This document shows positions 22,254 through 34,490 of a stretch of 64,000 nucleotides of DNA, in pieces. The position numbers were made by a program, and so were the translations under genes. The stretch's first letter is position 1; every line of letters starts with the position of its first letter. Origin of the DNA: Sorex araneus (taxonomy: Eukaryota; Chordata; Mammalia; Eulipotyphla; Soricidae); contig NC_073303.1 in the NCBI RefSeq assembly GCF_027595985.1, positions 101,518,320-101,582,319 on the forward strand, given 5' to 3'. The notes below the pieces were generated by a model, which was not told the origin of the DNA, made no database searches, and worked only from the letters and a program-made list of their open reading frames with translations.

Positions 22254-23000
22254 ACACTGTGCCTTACATAACTAAAAGTGATATGTCATATAACTGGAAG
22301 TGTCTTCAATTTGTTAAAATAAACGTCTCATCATCTCATCATTGGCAATCACCATTCTGCTTCAATACTGAGCTAGCTCTACAGATTAGTGAGGTGGTGC
22401 AGTATTTATTTCTCTATTTGACATTTTACCTCGTATAATTCCCAGAGCAACTGACTAGAATTTCTAGGTTATATTATAATTCCAAGTCACCCCAGTGCAA
22501 GAGAAAAGAAAGGAATTTTAAGAATGTCTTTTTTCTCTTTATTTTAGAACCTTGGGAAACCAAGATATGTTCTTGGCTTTCTCATAAGTTGTTCTTCAAA
22601 GAAATTTGAAACCTCAAATACGACAAAATGGTGCCTTTAATGCATTTGCTTCCATTAGTCATCATCCTAGATTTTTATGCTTTTCAAAGAATCATATAAG
22701 GAAAAGTTGAGTGTAGGAAAATTCTTGGAGGAAGATGGGCTATCAGGAGTGGAGAGATAGACTCAAGATAGTAACAGTAGTCTTGTATTATTCATGCAAT
22801 AACCATATCCAACATGTTGAAGCCAGTCTCTCAAATATGCCTTAGATAAATTAAAATACTATATGAATTAAATGATTATTCAAAGAATACATGAAAATTA
22901 TAATAGCCACGAGACTTCTGGAGAAAAAATATTTTAATTTATAGACTCAATTTTGGAAGAAATTTTAGGATTTATCAGATTTAATTTCTTATTCATGTTT
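22254..23000. other. Unassigned AT-rich stretch
   Basis: Non-coding; no repeat or RNA gene recognised. Confidence 0.4.
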
Positions 23001-23072
23001 GTCACTTGTATCACTTGTCATCCTGTTGATCTTTGATTTGCTCAAGCAGGCACCAGTAACGTCTCCATTTGT
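23001..23072 (-). mobile_element. SINE type B 3' fragment
   Basis: CACTTGTCATCCTGTTGATC and GGCACCAGTAACGTCTCCA are the reverse of the type B 3' end. Only about 70 bp are kept. Confidence 0.75.
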
Positions 23073-23454
23073 ACCTGTCAAGTGCTAGTGTAGCCTAATG
23101 ATATCTGCTCGCTCCAAGAACAGGAAGAGCCTCAAATCATTCATTCAGGGTTTTGACAAAGAAGTCTGACCATTCATATTCATGTTTAAATATCATTTTG
23201 TTATCATTAGTCAAAATTATATATTATTGCATAAATTTTAATACTTAGAATAATTAAAATTATTCTAATCCCTATATAGATATTATATATCTATACATAA
23301 TAGATATATAGCCCTATATAGATATTATTTGTGTAGTTTCTTATCTTGACAATTATATATATACATATATATAATATATATACCACACTGTTCTCATCAC
23401 CATATGTACAGTTAATATCTACCACTATTTTTTTTTAGATTTTTCTGGATTTTT
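23073..23454. other. Unassigned, AT-rich with TATA-type runs
   Basis: Contains imperfect inverted TATAGATATTA repeats around 23270-23330 and a (TA) tract near 23355. No gene. Confidence 0.4.
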
Positions 23455-23640
23455 TTAAATTTATTTTTTTATTGAATCGCCATGTGGAAAGTTACAAAGC
23501 TTTCAGGTTTAAGTCTCAGTTATACAATGCTTGAACACCCATCCCTTCACCAGTGCACATGTTCCACCACCAAGAATCACAGTATACCTCCCCCCAACCC
23601 CCCACCTCCCCAGCCCCCCACCCCACCTGTGTAACTGATA
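23455..23640 (-). mobile_element. L1 3' terminal fragment
   Basis: T-rich start, then TGAATCGCCATGTGGAAAGTT, CACCCATCCCTTCACCAGTG and a C-rich stretch. This is the reverse of the L1 3' UTR end. Its terminal text matches the plus-strand remnant at bases 1-58. Confidence 0.8.
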
Positions 23641-24138
23641 AATTTCACTTTACTTTCACTTTACTTTGATTACATTCAATATTTCAAAAAAACCTCACTA
23701 TTATTGTTTGGAGTTTCTCCTCTCTAAAGTCGGACCTGCTGAAAAAGAAGCATTTGATATTTCTTTTTCCATTGCTGAGAATGAAGAGATATGAGGTAGC
23801 ATATATGAGGCCGCACTAGCAGTCTCACGGTTTTGAATTTCTGCATTTTAGTAACTAAGTCCAGAGAAATATCTGCCAGAAATTGCATCATTTCAAGCTT
23901 TACACTAACTATTTTCCCCACTATCTATTCAACCAAGTTTGAAATAGTTGAAAACTATTCTGATATTAGAGTCTGAAATTTTTACTTGTTCGTTGTTTGT
24001 TTTCATTTTGAGGCTTTCTGTTGCAGAAGTTAGTGAAGTGACAAGACATTTGTATTTTCCTTTCTGATTTATTCATACACTTAAAATTATCCCTGCAAGA
24101 TCCACACATGACCCAGCAAATTACAAAATTTGTGTTTA
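23641..24138. other. Unassigned stretch
   Basis: Non-coding; nothing recognised. Confidence 0.4.
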
Positions 24139-24151
24139 TAAAAAGTATTTT

Positions 24152-24312
24152 TAGGGGTTGGAGCGAAAGCACAGCGGGTAGGGCATTTGCCTTGCACTCG
24201 ATTCCCAGCATCCCATAGGGTCCCCTGAGAACTTCCAGGGGTGATTCCTGAGAGCAGAGTCAGGAGTAACCCCTGTGCATCTCCAGGTGTGACCCAAAAA
24301 GCAAAAAAAAAA
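24152..24312 (+). mobile_element. SINE type A with internal deletion, TSD
   Basis: GGGGTTGGAGCGAAAGCACAG. The region between TTGCCTTGCAC and TCGATTCCC is deleted, removing most of the anticodon-stem region and part of the B box. It ends GTGTGACCCAAAAAGC and poly(A). AAAAAGTATTTTT flanks it at 24139-24151 and about 24313-24325. Confidence 0.9.
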
Positions 24313-24325
24313 AAAAAGTATTTTT

Positions 24326-24822
24326 GTTGAAATTTCATTGCATTAAATTTTGCAAATGCTATTTATTCATCATGATAACAAAAGGAATAAGTATAAATTT
24401 TAATTTTAGATATGAGTTCTAGCAGTGAAACCGCACTCCCCCATTTTTAATAAATAACATAATTTATAACAGTTCCCATATTATTGTTTGATATTTGCAA
24501 TGCCACTATACCATCCCCACCAACAGATAACAACCTTCCAACATTGTTTCATAGTCTCTTCCCCAACATAAACTTTAAGACAAGAGTTGAGTCTTTTTCC
24601 CCTCAAGGTGAGAAAGGAAATCACCTAATAAGACAGAAGACAGGATCAGGGATTTAGAATATAAAGGAAAATTTGAGGAAAATTAAATAATTTGACATCA
24701 GATCTATTCCTAAAACATTGTGTTTTTACTAAAATCTGGAGAAGCAACTTTTCTTAACTGCATAGTGACACATATTCGCATTGGAAACAGGTTATGATAA
24801 CTTAAAATTAAGAAACTCTTTA
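24326..24822. other. Unassigned AT-rich stretch
   Basis: Non-coding; nothing recognised. Confidence 0.4.
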
Positions 24823-25003
24823 TGATGTTTTGGGGACAACCCTCAGCAGGCTAAGGAGCTATTCTTAATACAATCATTGGGGTAACCTCTGTCAGTGCTT
24901 GGGGGACCAGGATTCAGAACAAATTTGGCTACATGGAAGGCAAGTATCTTACCATCTATCCTATTTATCCTATTAAAAGTGCTTGGTTATTTATCCAGCC
25001 CCT
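24823..25003 (-). mobile_element. SINE type A, diverged
   Basis: GTTTTGGGGACAACCCTCAGC, GGAAGGCAAGTATCTTACC and a head remnant TTATCCAGCCCC fit a reverse type A copy. Confidence 0.6.
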
Positions 25004-25029
25004 GAAAATAACAAGGCTCTTTTTTCTTA

Positions 25030-25360
25030 TTTCCGAGTATATATGCATATGTATGTGTGTATATACCATATCTTATTTCTCCATTCATCCTTTTTTGAAT
25101 TCATGTTGTTTTTATACTTTGATTATTGTGAATAGTGCTACAATGACCATAGATGTGTGTATATATATAATTATATATATATGTATGTGTGTATAAATGT
25201 TTTTTATGCTCCTGGAAAAATACCCAGAAAAAGACAGAGGATATAAACCTGGTATTTTATGTATTGAAAATGTAAATTGGTGCAGCTAATATGGGAAGGA
25301 TTATGAAGATTCTTGAAAATAGTATAAGCAAAATTACTATATGAACCAATAAAGTTCCAC
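25030..25360. mobile_element. Two small L1 ORF2 fragments, opposed
   Basis: 25080-25160 reads as minus-strand ORF2 (TTGATTATTGTGAATAGTGC). 25265-25355 reads as plus-strand ORF2 (TTGGTGCAGCTAATATGGGA and CTATATGAACCAATAAAG). Both are short and old. The TATATA tracts between them are simple sequence. Confidence 0.5.
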
Positions 25361-25564
25361 TTTAGTGTAATCCTTGATACCAAAACTCTTGACTCTTAGG
25401 ACAATTCATCAACTAAGATATGACTAATCATTCTATGTTGAATTAGATAATGTTTATTAAGGATCAGCCACAAAGAATCAACTACCTTAAGAAACCAGGA
25501 GATATCATTCCCTGAAACAGTTTTCATTTTAGTGGAGTAAGACAGAAATAAGGAAAGAAACTAA

Positions 25565-25612
25565 ATATACATTTTGTTGGTGATAAAAATATACATTTTG
25601 TTGGTGATAAAA
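25565..25612. repeat. 24-bp perfect tandem duplication
   Basis: ATATACATTTTGTTGGTG plus ATAAAA occurs twice back to back (25565-25588 and 25589-25612) with no mismatch, so the duplication is recent. Confidence 0.95.
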
Positions 25613-25663
25613 ATACAAAGAAATAGAGTAAAATTAATGACTAGGATATACGAGAGGTGGCTG

Positions 25664-25667
25664 AGAT

Positions 25668-25745
<78 letters not shown>

Positions 25746-25800
25746 CATAGATATAGATCAATAGACATAGATATATATAGAGATAGGTAGATAGATATGC
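25664..25800. repeat. (GATA)n/(GACA)n compound microsatellite
   Basis: About nine GATA units, then four GACA units, about eight GATA, and a degenerate TAGATATAGA tail. Poly-Ile/Tyr/Leu ORFs on the other strand are artefacts. Confidence 0.95.
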
Positions 25801-26379
25801 ACATATCTATTAATCTCAATATCCATCTCTATGTAAATATGCGCATACCAATATATAGAGAATTCTGATCTGAAGACATTTAAATAAAGTCTAAACATTG
25901 GGATTAACCCCAATTCTGCAACTAATCCACTATTTGAACTATAGCAAGTCAGTTCCTAAGATTTAATTTCAGTGTATGCAAAATAATTTCACTCTAGTTA
26001 CTCTTCTAAATCTACTCTACTACATTAGGATCTGATTATATAACTATATAAGATGTGGGGAAAAACTACTAATTAGTTTGCTTGTCAGTAATAAATATTT
26101 TCTTCTATTCAATGTCACTGAAACCCAAGGACACAGTTTATTTTCACTTATGCTTTATCATCATTATCTAGAACAATTCTTTCTATTGCATGTACTTAAC
26201 AGCTGTTTCTGCTTTGGTGAATTGATTTTTTTTTAAAAAAATGGATTAAGTTTCCTTTATTTTGAGTTTTGGATTCGATATAACAGAGTTTGGGAGAGTT
26301 TATTGTGTGTATGATCTAAAAGTTGTCAAATTTGGTTATGTAGTTAAAGTCATCTGGAAAACTTTCAGAAACACCAGGG
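25801..26379. other. Unassigned AT-rich stretch
   Basis: Non-coding; nothing recognised. Confidence 0.4.
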
Positions 26380-26700
26380 CTCTAGAGAGGATCATGCTGA
26401 GCGAAGTCAGTTAGCAGAGGAGCAGAATGACCTTCCTCATTTGTGAGACATAAAGATACGTAGTATGGGAGAAACAAATGGCCTGAGACAACAGAATAGG
26501 AGAATTAATCTACAGAACTGAATTTACCTATGGGTGAGGTGTACTGAGGGACGAATGAATGGATGAGATACATGAGACACTGGGACACTGGTGGACAGAA
26601 GCAGGCACTCTGAGGTTGTAGGTGGTGTTGGAATGCTATATGCAGAAACTACCATTAGCAGTGTGGGAAATCTTGGTACCTCAATAAAAATGAGGGCAGA
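26380..26700 (+). mobile_element. L1 3' fragment (ORF2 end and 3' UTR)
   Basis: GGATCATGCTGAGCGAAGTCAG is the plus-strand ORF2 end. GGGACACTGGTGGACAGAAGC and TTGGAATGCTATATGCAGAAAC follow, and CTCAATAAAAATGAGG ends it. 5' truncated. Confidence 0.8.
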
Positions 26701-27304
26701 GATCCCAGAGCTCAGGTTGTGTCACATAAGATCAATCAGAATTCTTCAAAGTTTTTTTTAATTTTCTTCAGGTAATTAACCATGGAGAGTTACTGTCAAA
26801 GAATTTTGGTTTTGGGAAAAATGCTTGGTTTTTGACAATTTTGACAATGTACATCAAGGCTTTACATTGATTTTAACACTTGCTGGATGTGTGCCCTTGA
26901 GCAAATGTCAACTTGAATCTCATTGTTTATATTGGTAGAATTGAAAAAAATAATTACTACCACATAAATGCCAGAACAAGCAGGCAATCCATCATTTATG
27001 CATTTTCAGCAAGATTAAGTTTAAGTTTTTATCCATAAAGGTTTTTGTTTTTACACAATTATGCACCAGCACTATACAGATAAATACATAAGGCATGTTC
27101 TCAGGAGCTAACAATCTTTATCCAAAGTACCAAAATATAAAAACTTAGGATAAGAGGATAAGGTAAATAACAATTCTTATTATTGACAGAATGCCATTAG
27201 CAACTTACCAAGGTAAATATATATATATATACATATATATAATTATACATATACACACATTATTAGTCTGAACATAATGGACATAATTTTCAAAGGTAAA
27301 TGTC
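26701..27304. other. Unassigned AT-rich stretch
   Basis: Includes a (TA)n tract at 27213-27250. No exon or named repeat. Confidence 0.4.
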
Positions 27305-27830
27305 TTGGTTTACAAAAATCTATTTCTGTGTAATAAGTGGCCCCCAAAGTATAATAGCTTGAAGCAACAGTATTGAGCACCACAGTTTAATAAGTCAAGA
27401 ATTTTGGACAGATGCACTGAGTTCTCTGGTGTTGGCCTCTCAGAGACTGCAGTCAACCAGAAATCAGCAAGGAATGATCAATCAACCCAAGAATGATCTG
27501 CTTCTAGGATCATCCACATGGTTCTTGACAATATTTGACTTTTCACAAGTTATTGAACTGAAACATTGATCTCCTATATATTGTTAGCTGGAAGTTTTCA
27601 TTGTTTCCTTGTCACAGGAACCTGTTATAAATCATTGTATAAAATAACACAAATAAAATAGCAAAAGATAATATGAGCAAAAGAGACATTAACTGCCTCT
27701 GGTCACAAAAATGACATTCCATCATTTCTGCCATGTTATCCAATAGAAGTAGTGAAATCCAACCCACATTCGAAGGGAATGACTACCCAAACATGAATGG
27801 CAGGAGGATTCAGTGAGTGAGTCATATCAG
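27305..27830 (+). mobile_element. Ancient mammalian interspersed repeat (family not assigned)
   Basis: The succession CTGTGTAATAAGTGGCCCCCAA, AATAGCTTGAAGCAACAG, AAGAATTTTGGACAGATGC, then TCTGCCATGTTATCCAATAG and ATTCGAAGGGAATGACTACC, matches the wording of a dispersed repeat common in placental mammals. I do not give a family name from memory. Confidence 0.5.
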
Positions 27831-28835
27831 AAACAATCCAGCACAGTAGTTGCCCAAAAAGTCTGTTTCTCTGGGTTTTTTTCCCCCCTCTCCTTTCCCC
27901 CAACCTTGTCTGTTTATTCATATCAAAATGCAATTGTTTCTTCTCTAAAGAGAAACTAGCTGACTACAGAAGTGTTAGTAGACTTAGCAGACTTCTCATG
28001 CACAGCCTTGTGTTGTTTCAGATGGGAGTATATTCTGAGAAATGCATCCTTTGGCATCCTAAAGTATATGTTATTCTCAAAGAGGACTTCTTCAGTTTAC
28101 TGACTTGTACATTTAGGAGTGCATCCTCAAGGAGGAACTGGGCCATCCTAGCTGCTTTTGTGGCACATTTGCAATTTATTATGAGTTATTTAACAATTAG
28201 AATTTGGTTACTACTGTCACATATAAAGTAAAAATGTTATTAAATATATATAACATGACTATATATGACCAAAGAAAACTATATATGATCAAAGAAAATT
28301 CCACTCTTCTTCATAACTGCACTTGGGGCATATCATTTACTAATTCCATTTTATGAGATAATATGGCTCTAAGGTTGAAGGGATTTTTTTTTGTTTATCT
28401 GTTTTAGAGGCACTGAGTGTTGTTTTATTTTATATGCATTTTTAAAATTTTAATGGTTTATCATTGGCTTACAAACAGACATAAATTTAGGGAATAAAAC
28501 TTCACATTTCTGAGTGTAAAAGTCTCACTTGCTGCTACCACCAAAGTTCTAGTACCATTTCCATGATCAAATTTGCCAAGTGGTAATTTTGAAACTAATG
28601 AAGCCATATATGCCTCCTCAAAAAAAGTGCACCAAGAAGTAGAAAAAACAAAATTATTTAAAAATACTATCATGGAGTACTCTATGATAATATTTATAAC
28701 ATAGAGAAGCTTTGGAGTATTGTGCAAACAGCTTAAAAATAATTATGAAAAATTGAATAAAATATGATTTCTATTTTGAGTACATATAAACCATTGTTAA
28801 ACATATATTTGAGAACAACTTACAGGAAAGGGCTC
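27831..28835. other. Unassigned AT-rich stretch
   Basis: Contains a two-copy 19-bp near-repeat (TATATATGAYCAAAGAAAA, about 28261-28300). An 88-codon minus ORF at 28461-28727 has no recognisable homology. Confidence 0.4.
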
Positions 28836-28960
28836 TGGGTATTTTTGTTTTGTTTTGTGGGGTAAGGAGTTTGGATCATGCAACGCTGTGCCAGGGATTA
28901 AAGTGGGTTTAGCCAGCAAGCATACAATCCTTAGCCCCATGCTGCAACTCTAACCATAAA
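28836..28960 (-). mobile_element. SINE type A, highly diverged
   Basis: GTGCCAGGGATTAAAGTGGGT (decayed B box), GCATACAATCCTTAGCCCC and TGCTGCAACTCTAACC resemble the reverse head of the SINE. Confidence 0.45.
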
Positions 28961-29099
28961 AGGAAGTTTGAATAAAAGTAAGGATTCAGAAAATTTAAGA
29001 AAACTTTCCAGGTTTTGTGAAGATGAAGGTATGAGATTCAAGATACTGAATCGATAAAAATATACCTAATCAGATTGAGACACAGTAGAATGTAGTATA

Positions 29100-29205
29100 G
29101 GCATTCTACTATATTGTTTGAGAAAGAGACTAAGAGGACCCATTGCATTCCTATATGCATGCCACCTGGGTTTGATCTCCAGCATTGCAAATAATAATAA
29201 TAAAA
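29100..29205 (+). mobile_element. SINE type A 5' fragment
   Basis: GCATGCCACCTGGGTTTGATC and TCCAGCATTGCAAATAATAA correspond to the head, B box and start of the body. Confidence 0.5.
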
Positions 29206-30310
29206 TATAAAATGAATTAAATAGGTGAATAGGCCTCTTTATAGGCAAAAAAAAAGTGGGAATGTAAATGACAGTAAAAAAATTGAGGAAACTTCATGTA
29301 GATTTTAGGCAGACCTCTGGGAAGAGCTTCAGTGAGAGAAATTGATGATGACTAAATTTTCACACCTGCGTGGCTAATTCATATGAGTAATTCCGCAAGA
29401 GTATTTTTGAAATATGTGCTAAGTTATAAAGCCACATTGTTAGATTCATTCATCTTTTTAACATGGTTCTTTTATGAAAAACGAGCTCCTTATTTGCCTG
29501 AAAAAACCAGGGTTTAGGTGTTATTGTGGATTTTTGCACTGTTGGTAGTTTGAAGAGATAATGAAAGACAGGGCATAGATTACAAACCACCTGGGAAGGT
29601 GGTGAAAGCAGTTAGAAATTATATTGAGGCTTGTTTGATTCTTCCTACTACTTTTGAAGCTTGAGTCTTTGAGGGTCTTCGCTGTCATACTGAGCAGATT
29701 TCATTGTACCCCATAGAAAATAAATAGTGAAGGCAACTTAATTTTTTCCACATCTTTATGTTTCATTTTGTGAGCTTTCTTTTTAGATGGTTACAATTTA
29801 GGAGCTTCAGAGGCATAACTGCTCCATTAATGGATTTAACATAGCATGTCTAATGAATAAGAATACACAAAGATTGCAGGAGAGAGGAATGTCTATTTTC
29901 ATCCAAGGGCATTTTAAGAAGCCAGAAATGAATTTAGATTTGGCTCACAGGGAAGAGCATATGTATTTACTGTACTGGAAAGTCACCATGCAGAGAGGAA
30001 AAGAATATTTGGCTGATGATTCAAAAAGCAGCACCAAGAAATATATCTATCGAGAAAGCAGAAAGGAGGTTGAGAATGAAATAGCCGAGTTATTTAGTTC
30101 TATAAATAATAAAGTCAGTACTGAGCATGAGGTTTTATTCAGACTACCTGGTGACGTAGTCAAAAGTACATAGTTCATGAATTGTCCCAGGGAAAAATAA
30201 CAGCTTCTTAATAATCCCACACAAATAAGCAACCAAGTTATGTTCATCCTAGCTAGAAAGTTTACCTGTCCTTTTCTTCCTTATATCTACTCCATGGTAT
30301 TGTTTTCTTT
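29206..30310. other. Unassigned stretch with one 106-codon ORF
   Basis: The longest ORF (29853-30173, plus) is Lys/Glu-rich and matches no family I know. It has no promoter, splice-site or poly(A) context that would support a gene. Nothing else is recognised. Confidence 0.4.
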
Positions 30311-30478
30311 AGTTTTGGGGGCCACATCCAGCTTACTTAGGGCTTACTTTTGACTCTGTACTCAGGAATTACTCCTGATGGGACTTGGGTAGGGGTTGGG
30401 CCTATATGGTTCTGGGAATTGAAACCGCATCAGCTGCATGTGCAGCAAGTGATTTACCTGCTGTTCTATCTCTCCCAT
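30311..30478 (-). mobile_element. SINE type A, diverged
   Basis: TTTTGGGGGCCACATCCAGC, GGAATTACTCCTGATGGGAC and GGTTCTGGGAATTGAAACCG, then TGTTCTATCTCTCCC: a near full-length reverse copy. Confidence 0.75.
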
Positions 30479-31017
30479 CTAGTTTGTTACATTTTCAAAG
30501 TTCAATCTTTTTTCCCTTGCAGCTTTAAATTATCTTGTGAAATAATCTTGGATAAGCATTTGAAGTTGAATAGTTTATTTTAGAAGTATTTCAGGAAGCA
30601 TAGAGAGAAGATGTAAGAAGAGGCAGAGAATACTCTGCAAAATGGACTATTGAACAGGTTCTGCTAAGGGTAATTGGGAATCAATGACACTATACTAATA
30701 TGAACTAAGTTTCCCAGTTATTCCACATGAGGAGCAAAGAAGCTAAAACATTTGCTCTTCAAGCTTCTGTTAATTATCAATTCAGGACTACTGAACTGAC
30801 CTAGCAGTTCTGTCCACATCCATTGAGAGGGATCCCCTCGTATGGGTATCCTCTGAGAATAACAGTTGGAAGCTATCAGTCTATGAAACAATGGTTGATA
30901 ACAAGAGTCCATAGTTGGACACTTACAGATTCAATCCATTGTTATACCTAGTATAAAGTTACCCACAATTGTCAAGACCTAGTTTGCTAATTTTTAATTT
31001 TATTGACCATACACCAT
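30479..31017. other. Unassigned stretch
   Basis: Non-coding; nothing recognised. Confidence 0.4.
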
Positions 31018-31287
31018 AATGAGCTAGAGTGATAGAACAGTGGGTAGGGAATTTGCCTTGCACGCGGCTGACCCTGGTTCTCCATTCTGGGTTTGAGTCC
31101 TCCGTCCTTCTTGGAGAGCGCGGCAAGCTACCGAGAGTATCCCGCCCACACGGCAGAGCCTGGCAAGCTACCCATGGCGTATCTGATATGCCAAAAACAG
31201 TAACAACAAATCTCACAATGGAGATGTAACTGGTGCCTTCTCGAGCAAATCCATGAACAATAGGACAAGAGTGCTACAGTGCTATAC
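31018..31287 (+). mobile_element. SINE type B
   Basis: GAGCTAGAGTGATAGAACAG, GACCCTGGTTCTCCATTCTGG (about 20 extra bases inside the head), GGCAAGCTACCGAGAGTATCC, CCAAAAACAGTAACAAC, and tail GAGTGCTACAGTGCTATAC. Confidence 0.88.
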
Positions 31288-32165
31288 AACATAATGCAGC
31301 TGCTGAGATAACTCAATAAACAAAACAGATATATTCATTGTCATCAAATTCAAGTAGGAAATATTGATTATGTGAACAACTGTAATAAAAAATTGCATTA
31401 TAATTTTTTTAAATATTCAGAAATCTGTGAGCCTTTTCTGATACACTCCCAATTATCCATTATTCAGTTGGGCAACAGTTATTAGTATTTAGATATACTT
31501 TACCTTGTTTCGTGATTTTTGCTGGATAATTATAAAGTCAATTATAGGTATTTTATATTTTCTCCCAATGTAAAATGCAATATTTGCAATGATTTTGTAG
31601 GTTATGTTCTAAGTCTGGGAATATTCAAAATTACAAGTTAATGTACTAGAAACCCAGACCCAAATGTTAACTTGTCAATTCATATATAATAGAAATAGTA
31701 CTACTTTGGGGTAATGAGAAAACTTGTAAGAGAGTATAAAGTGGTGTCCTACATACTTTAGAGAGTACCTTTATTTTAAAGAGTGTATCTCTTAAGAAAT
31801 AAAATCTCTGTATCCCAAAACATTGTTATACTGAACAATATAAATGCAACAATTTCTATGACTAAATACTCATAACTTGACTGGACTCAGAGAATGCACA
31901 GACCATCCTGTGTACCATCCAATATTTGTACTTTATAATATAACTGGGTGTGTTGATGGGGAATTTGTCTGAAATAAGCATTGAAGATCTGCTTTTAATA
32001 ATTGCCCCTAAATTGTTTCCTCAATGATCAGACTGACTCAAAAACAGAAGAAATATACAATTATGCAAAGTACATGTTAATCTAAATTACTTTATACTTA
32101 CTTATGTGTTATAGGAAAACTGATGTATATATAAATGACTCCATTCACATATATAAATCATAAGT
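31288..32165. other. Unassigned AT-rich stretch
   Basis: Non-coding; nothing recognised. Confidence 0.4.
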
Positions 32166-32325
32166 ATATGTGAATATAATTTATTTATCACAGTAACATT
32201 ACTAAGAAGATTTCTATTCATTATCATCATTTTAAAGATAGGGTGATTGAGGCCTAAAAGGATCAAGTGACTTGCTTAATGCAGAAACATAACCTGTTAG
32301 TTGGTGAACTGTGATCCAAGCTGGG
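32166..32325 (+). mobile_element. MIR fragment
   Basis: ATCATTTTAAAGATAGGGTG, GATTGAGGCCTAAAAGGATC, AAGTGACTTGCTTAATGCAG and GTTGGTGAACTGTGATCCAAG follow the conserved MIR core and right arm. Confidence 0.7.
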
Positions 32326-33099
32326 TTAAGTGTATTTCAGCATTTAACTTGAAACAGGGTTGGGTCCAAGGACTCATATTACATTATCCACGCTCAGTCT
32401 TCCCCTTTATCATGCTCTATTGCTTGTTCTTTGGATCCATTTTCAAGCAGAGTTTCTTCTAATGATTGGAGCATGACTTCTAATTACTTCACCTTTCTCA
32501 TAATCATCCTGTAGAAAAATCTCTCTTTTCCCAACAATTATCAGTATGGGGATTTTTAAATTGAGTTTCTTTGACTGATTAGTCTGGCTTGATCTATCAC
32601 CATCCCTCTATATACCATCAAGTTTTGTTTATCCTCTAATAAATTTTTCATCCCCAAAATTGGGACTATAATCAAATTCTTTTAAATAGATGAAGAATGA
32701 AAGCGGCAACGGCTTCTCTATAGCATAGCAGAGTACTAGTACTGAAAGAATGGGAACTGTACGCTAAGTTTTCAAAACAAACGAATACAATGCTCACAAG
32801 CATCAGCACAGGCTTTAGATTTTTTTTTCAGTTGTAAAAGTAGTAGACACTATAATTTCTAAAGAAGCCTTTTAGCTTGTTATCTAAGTTTATTCCATTT
32901 CTCAGAGGGAGGGTGTAATAGATAAGAAAACATTGGCTACAAGTAACTGATAGTGGTGTCTAGATTAACTGGATAAGGAAATGGAGTGAATGGGAGGTTG
33001 CCTAAGCCATCTTTGACCCCAGTATGGAAGGAGAAGAAAAGAAAGCAAGAAGACAGGAGAGAGAAGTGATGGGGAAACAGAGGTCAGGGAACTCTGGTA
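32326..33099. other. Unassigned stretch
   Basis: Non-coding; nothing recognised. Confidence 0.4.
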
Positions 33100-33370
33100 T
33101 ACCAATAACATGGGAGAGTGGCACAGCTACATATCCAAAACACAGATTCAATAACACGAAAAACATAAGATCTAAACTACAAGCACCAAACTGAAATGTA
33201 CCTGTCAAGATGACAGCCCGGGGTTTGGGGAGATGGATAGTGGGAGGGAACATGGAAACACTGGTGAAAAGAAGCTGACACCTGTGGTGAGATTGGTGTG
33301 AGAATATTATATGCCTAAAAGTCAACTGTCAATAACTTTGTAACTTCTGATTCTTCAATTAAATTAAAAA
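33100..33370 (+). mobile_element. L1 3' UTR end fragment
   Basis: TAGTGGGAGGGAACATGGAAAC, ACTGGTGAAAAGAAGCTG, GGTGTGAGAATATTATATGC and TCAATAACTTTGTAACTTC, followed by AATTAAATTAAAAA. Older subfamily, 5' truncated. Confidence 0.75.
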
Positions 33371-34322
33371 TTTAGTAGGAAAAGTAACTGAGTGGCAGAA
33401 AAGGGGTTAAACCTTGAAATTCATCATCCTAGTGCTCTCCTTTTCAGTTCTATACAAGTGAAATGTGGAGGGTCATAAGCTCCACAAAAAAATAAATAGT
33501 TGCTGGCACCACAGTTTTGAGGATGTGGCTTTGTAAGAGAGGAAAGGATTATGATAAAGCTTTTGACCATATATAAAAGACAAATATTAGATCAACAATT
33601 TTTAATAATACCCTCAAAACTTAAAAAAAAAAAACAAATTTTTCAGAGGATCGTCCAAGATTAACCTGAATCTCCACAGGAATGCCAGGCTGATGTTTCC
33701 AGGTAATACTTGTCTGATGTCATCAAAGTAACTAATGACTACAGACAGCTTCGCTTGGCACAGCATCAAAGCTGTTGACAAGCAAGCTGGAGAAAGTCGA
33801 CCCAAACTCAGCGCGTCCAGATTTGTACAAACTTGCATTGATCTTCATCTTTCAGTCACTTTGAAGTAAACGTTCCTAAGCAATCAATTTAGGGACCATC
33901 TCTACTTTCGGACTTAGAGAAAGCCAAACTAGGAGCTCTAGAGAAAAAAAATAATCCATAGGATATTCTGGGCTTCTCAGAATTTTTGGTGTGGAGAGAA
34001 AAAAATGGTAAAACATAAAAGGGGAAATTGAGATACAGGGAATTGTCAGTTCTGTGTACTGAGTATATTATTATTTAAGAACAGGAACTCACTGGAACCT
34101 AAAGAAAGGACCTTTCTTGTCTTGCCTATCTTCTCTATTCTCTTTGATCTGCTAATTTCTTTTGTTAGCCCCAGTTATAATTGCCAATCATCCATGATAA
34201 CAAATTTCCTTATAAGTAACTAGATATAGACTACCATTAGGTGAATTGCTTATCCGATATAACATTGGCCACCCAGGTGCCAAGTCCAGTCTACAGATTT
34301 TTTGTAATGAATAAAATTATGG
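33371..34322. other. Unassigned stretch with a small CpG-bearing island
   Basis: Around 33640-33850 the text is less AT-rich and carries CpGs (GTCGACCCAAACTCAGCGCG). A 74-codon minus ORF lies there. I recognise no gene or repeat. Confidence 0.4.
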
Positions 34323-34490
34323 CACATCAGAGAGATAGTTCCACAGGTTAGAGCACGTAATTTGCGTTACAGGAGTTGTGATTCTGAATTCCATCACTGC
34401 ATGTGCCCTGAGCACTATTAGTTGCAACCATTGAGCAAAAAACATGGAGTAGCTCCTGAGTGTGGCTGAATGTGGCTCAAAAATATAAAA
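34323..34490 (+). mobile_element. SINE type A, diverged
   Basis: CAGAGAGATAGTTCCACAGG, TGTGCCCTGAGCACTATTAG and GGAGTAGCTCCTGAGTGTGG, then GTGGCTCAAAAATATAAAAC. Confidence 0.7.

Noticed and set aside
25664..25800. CRISPR-like array
   Set aside because: Units are 4 bp with no spacers; this is a GATA microsatellite in a mammalian genome.
29853..30173. 106-codon ORF as a gene
   Set aside because: No homology recognised, no promoter, splice or poly(A) context, and length within chance for a 64-kb window.
33614..33838. 74-codon minus ORF as a processed pseudogene
   Set aside because: The adjacent A-run is on the wrong strand for a minus-strand retrocopy, and the peptide is not recognised.
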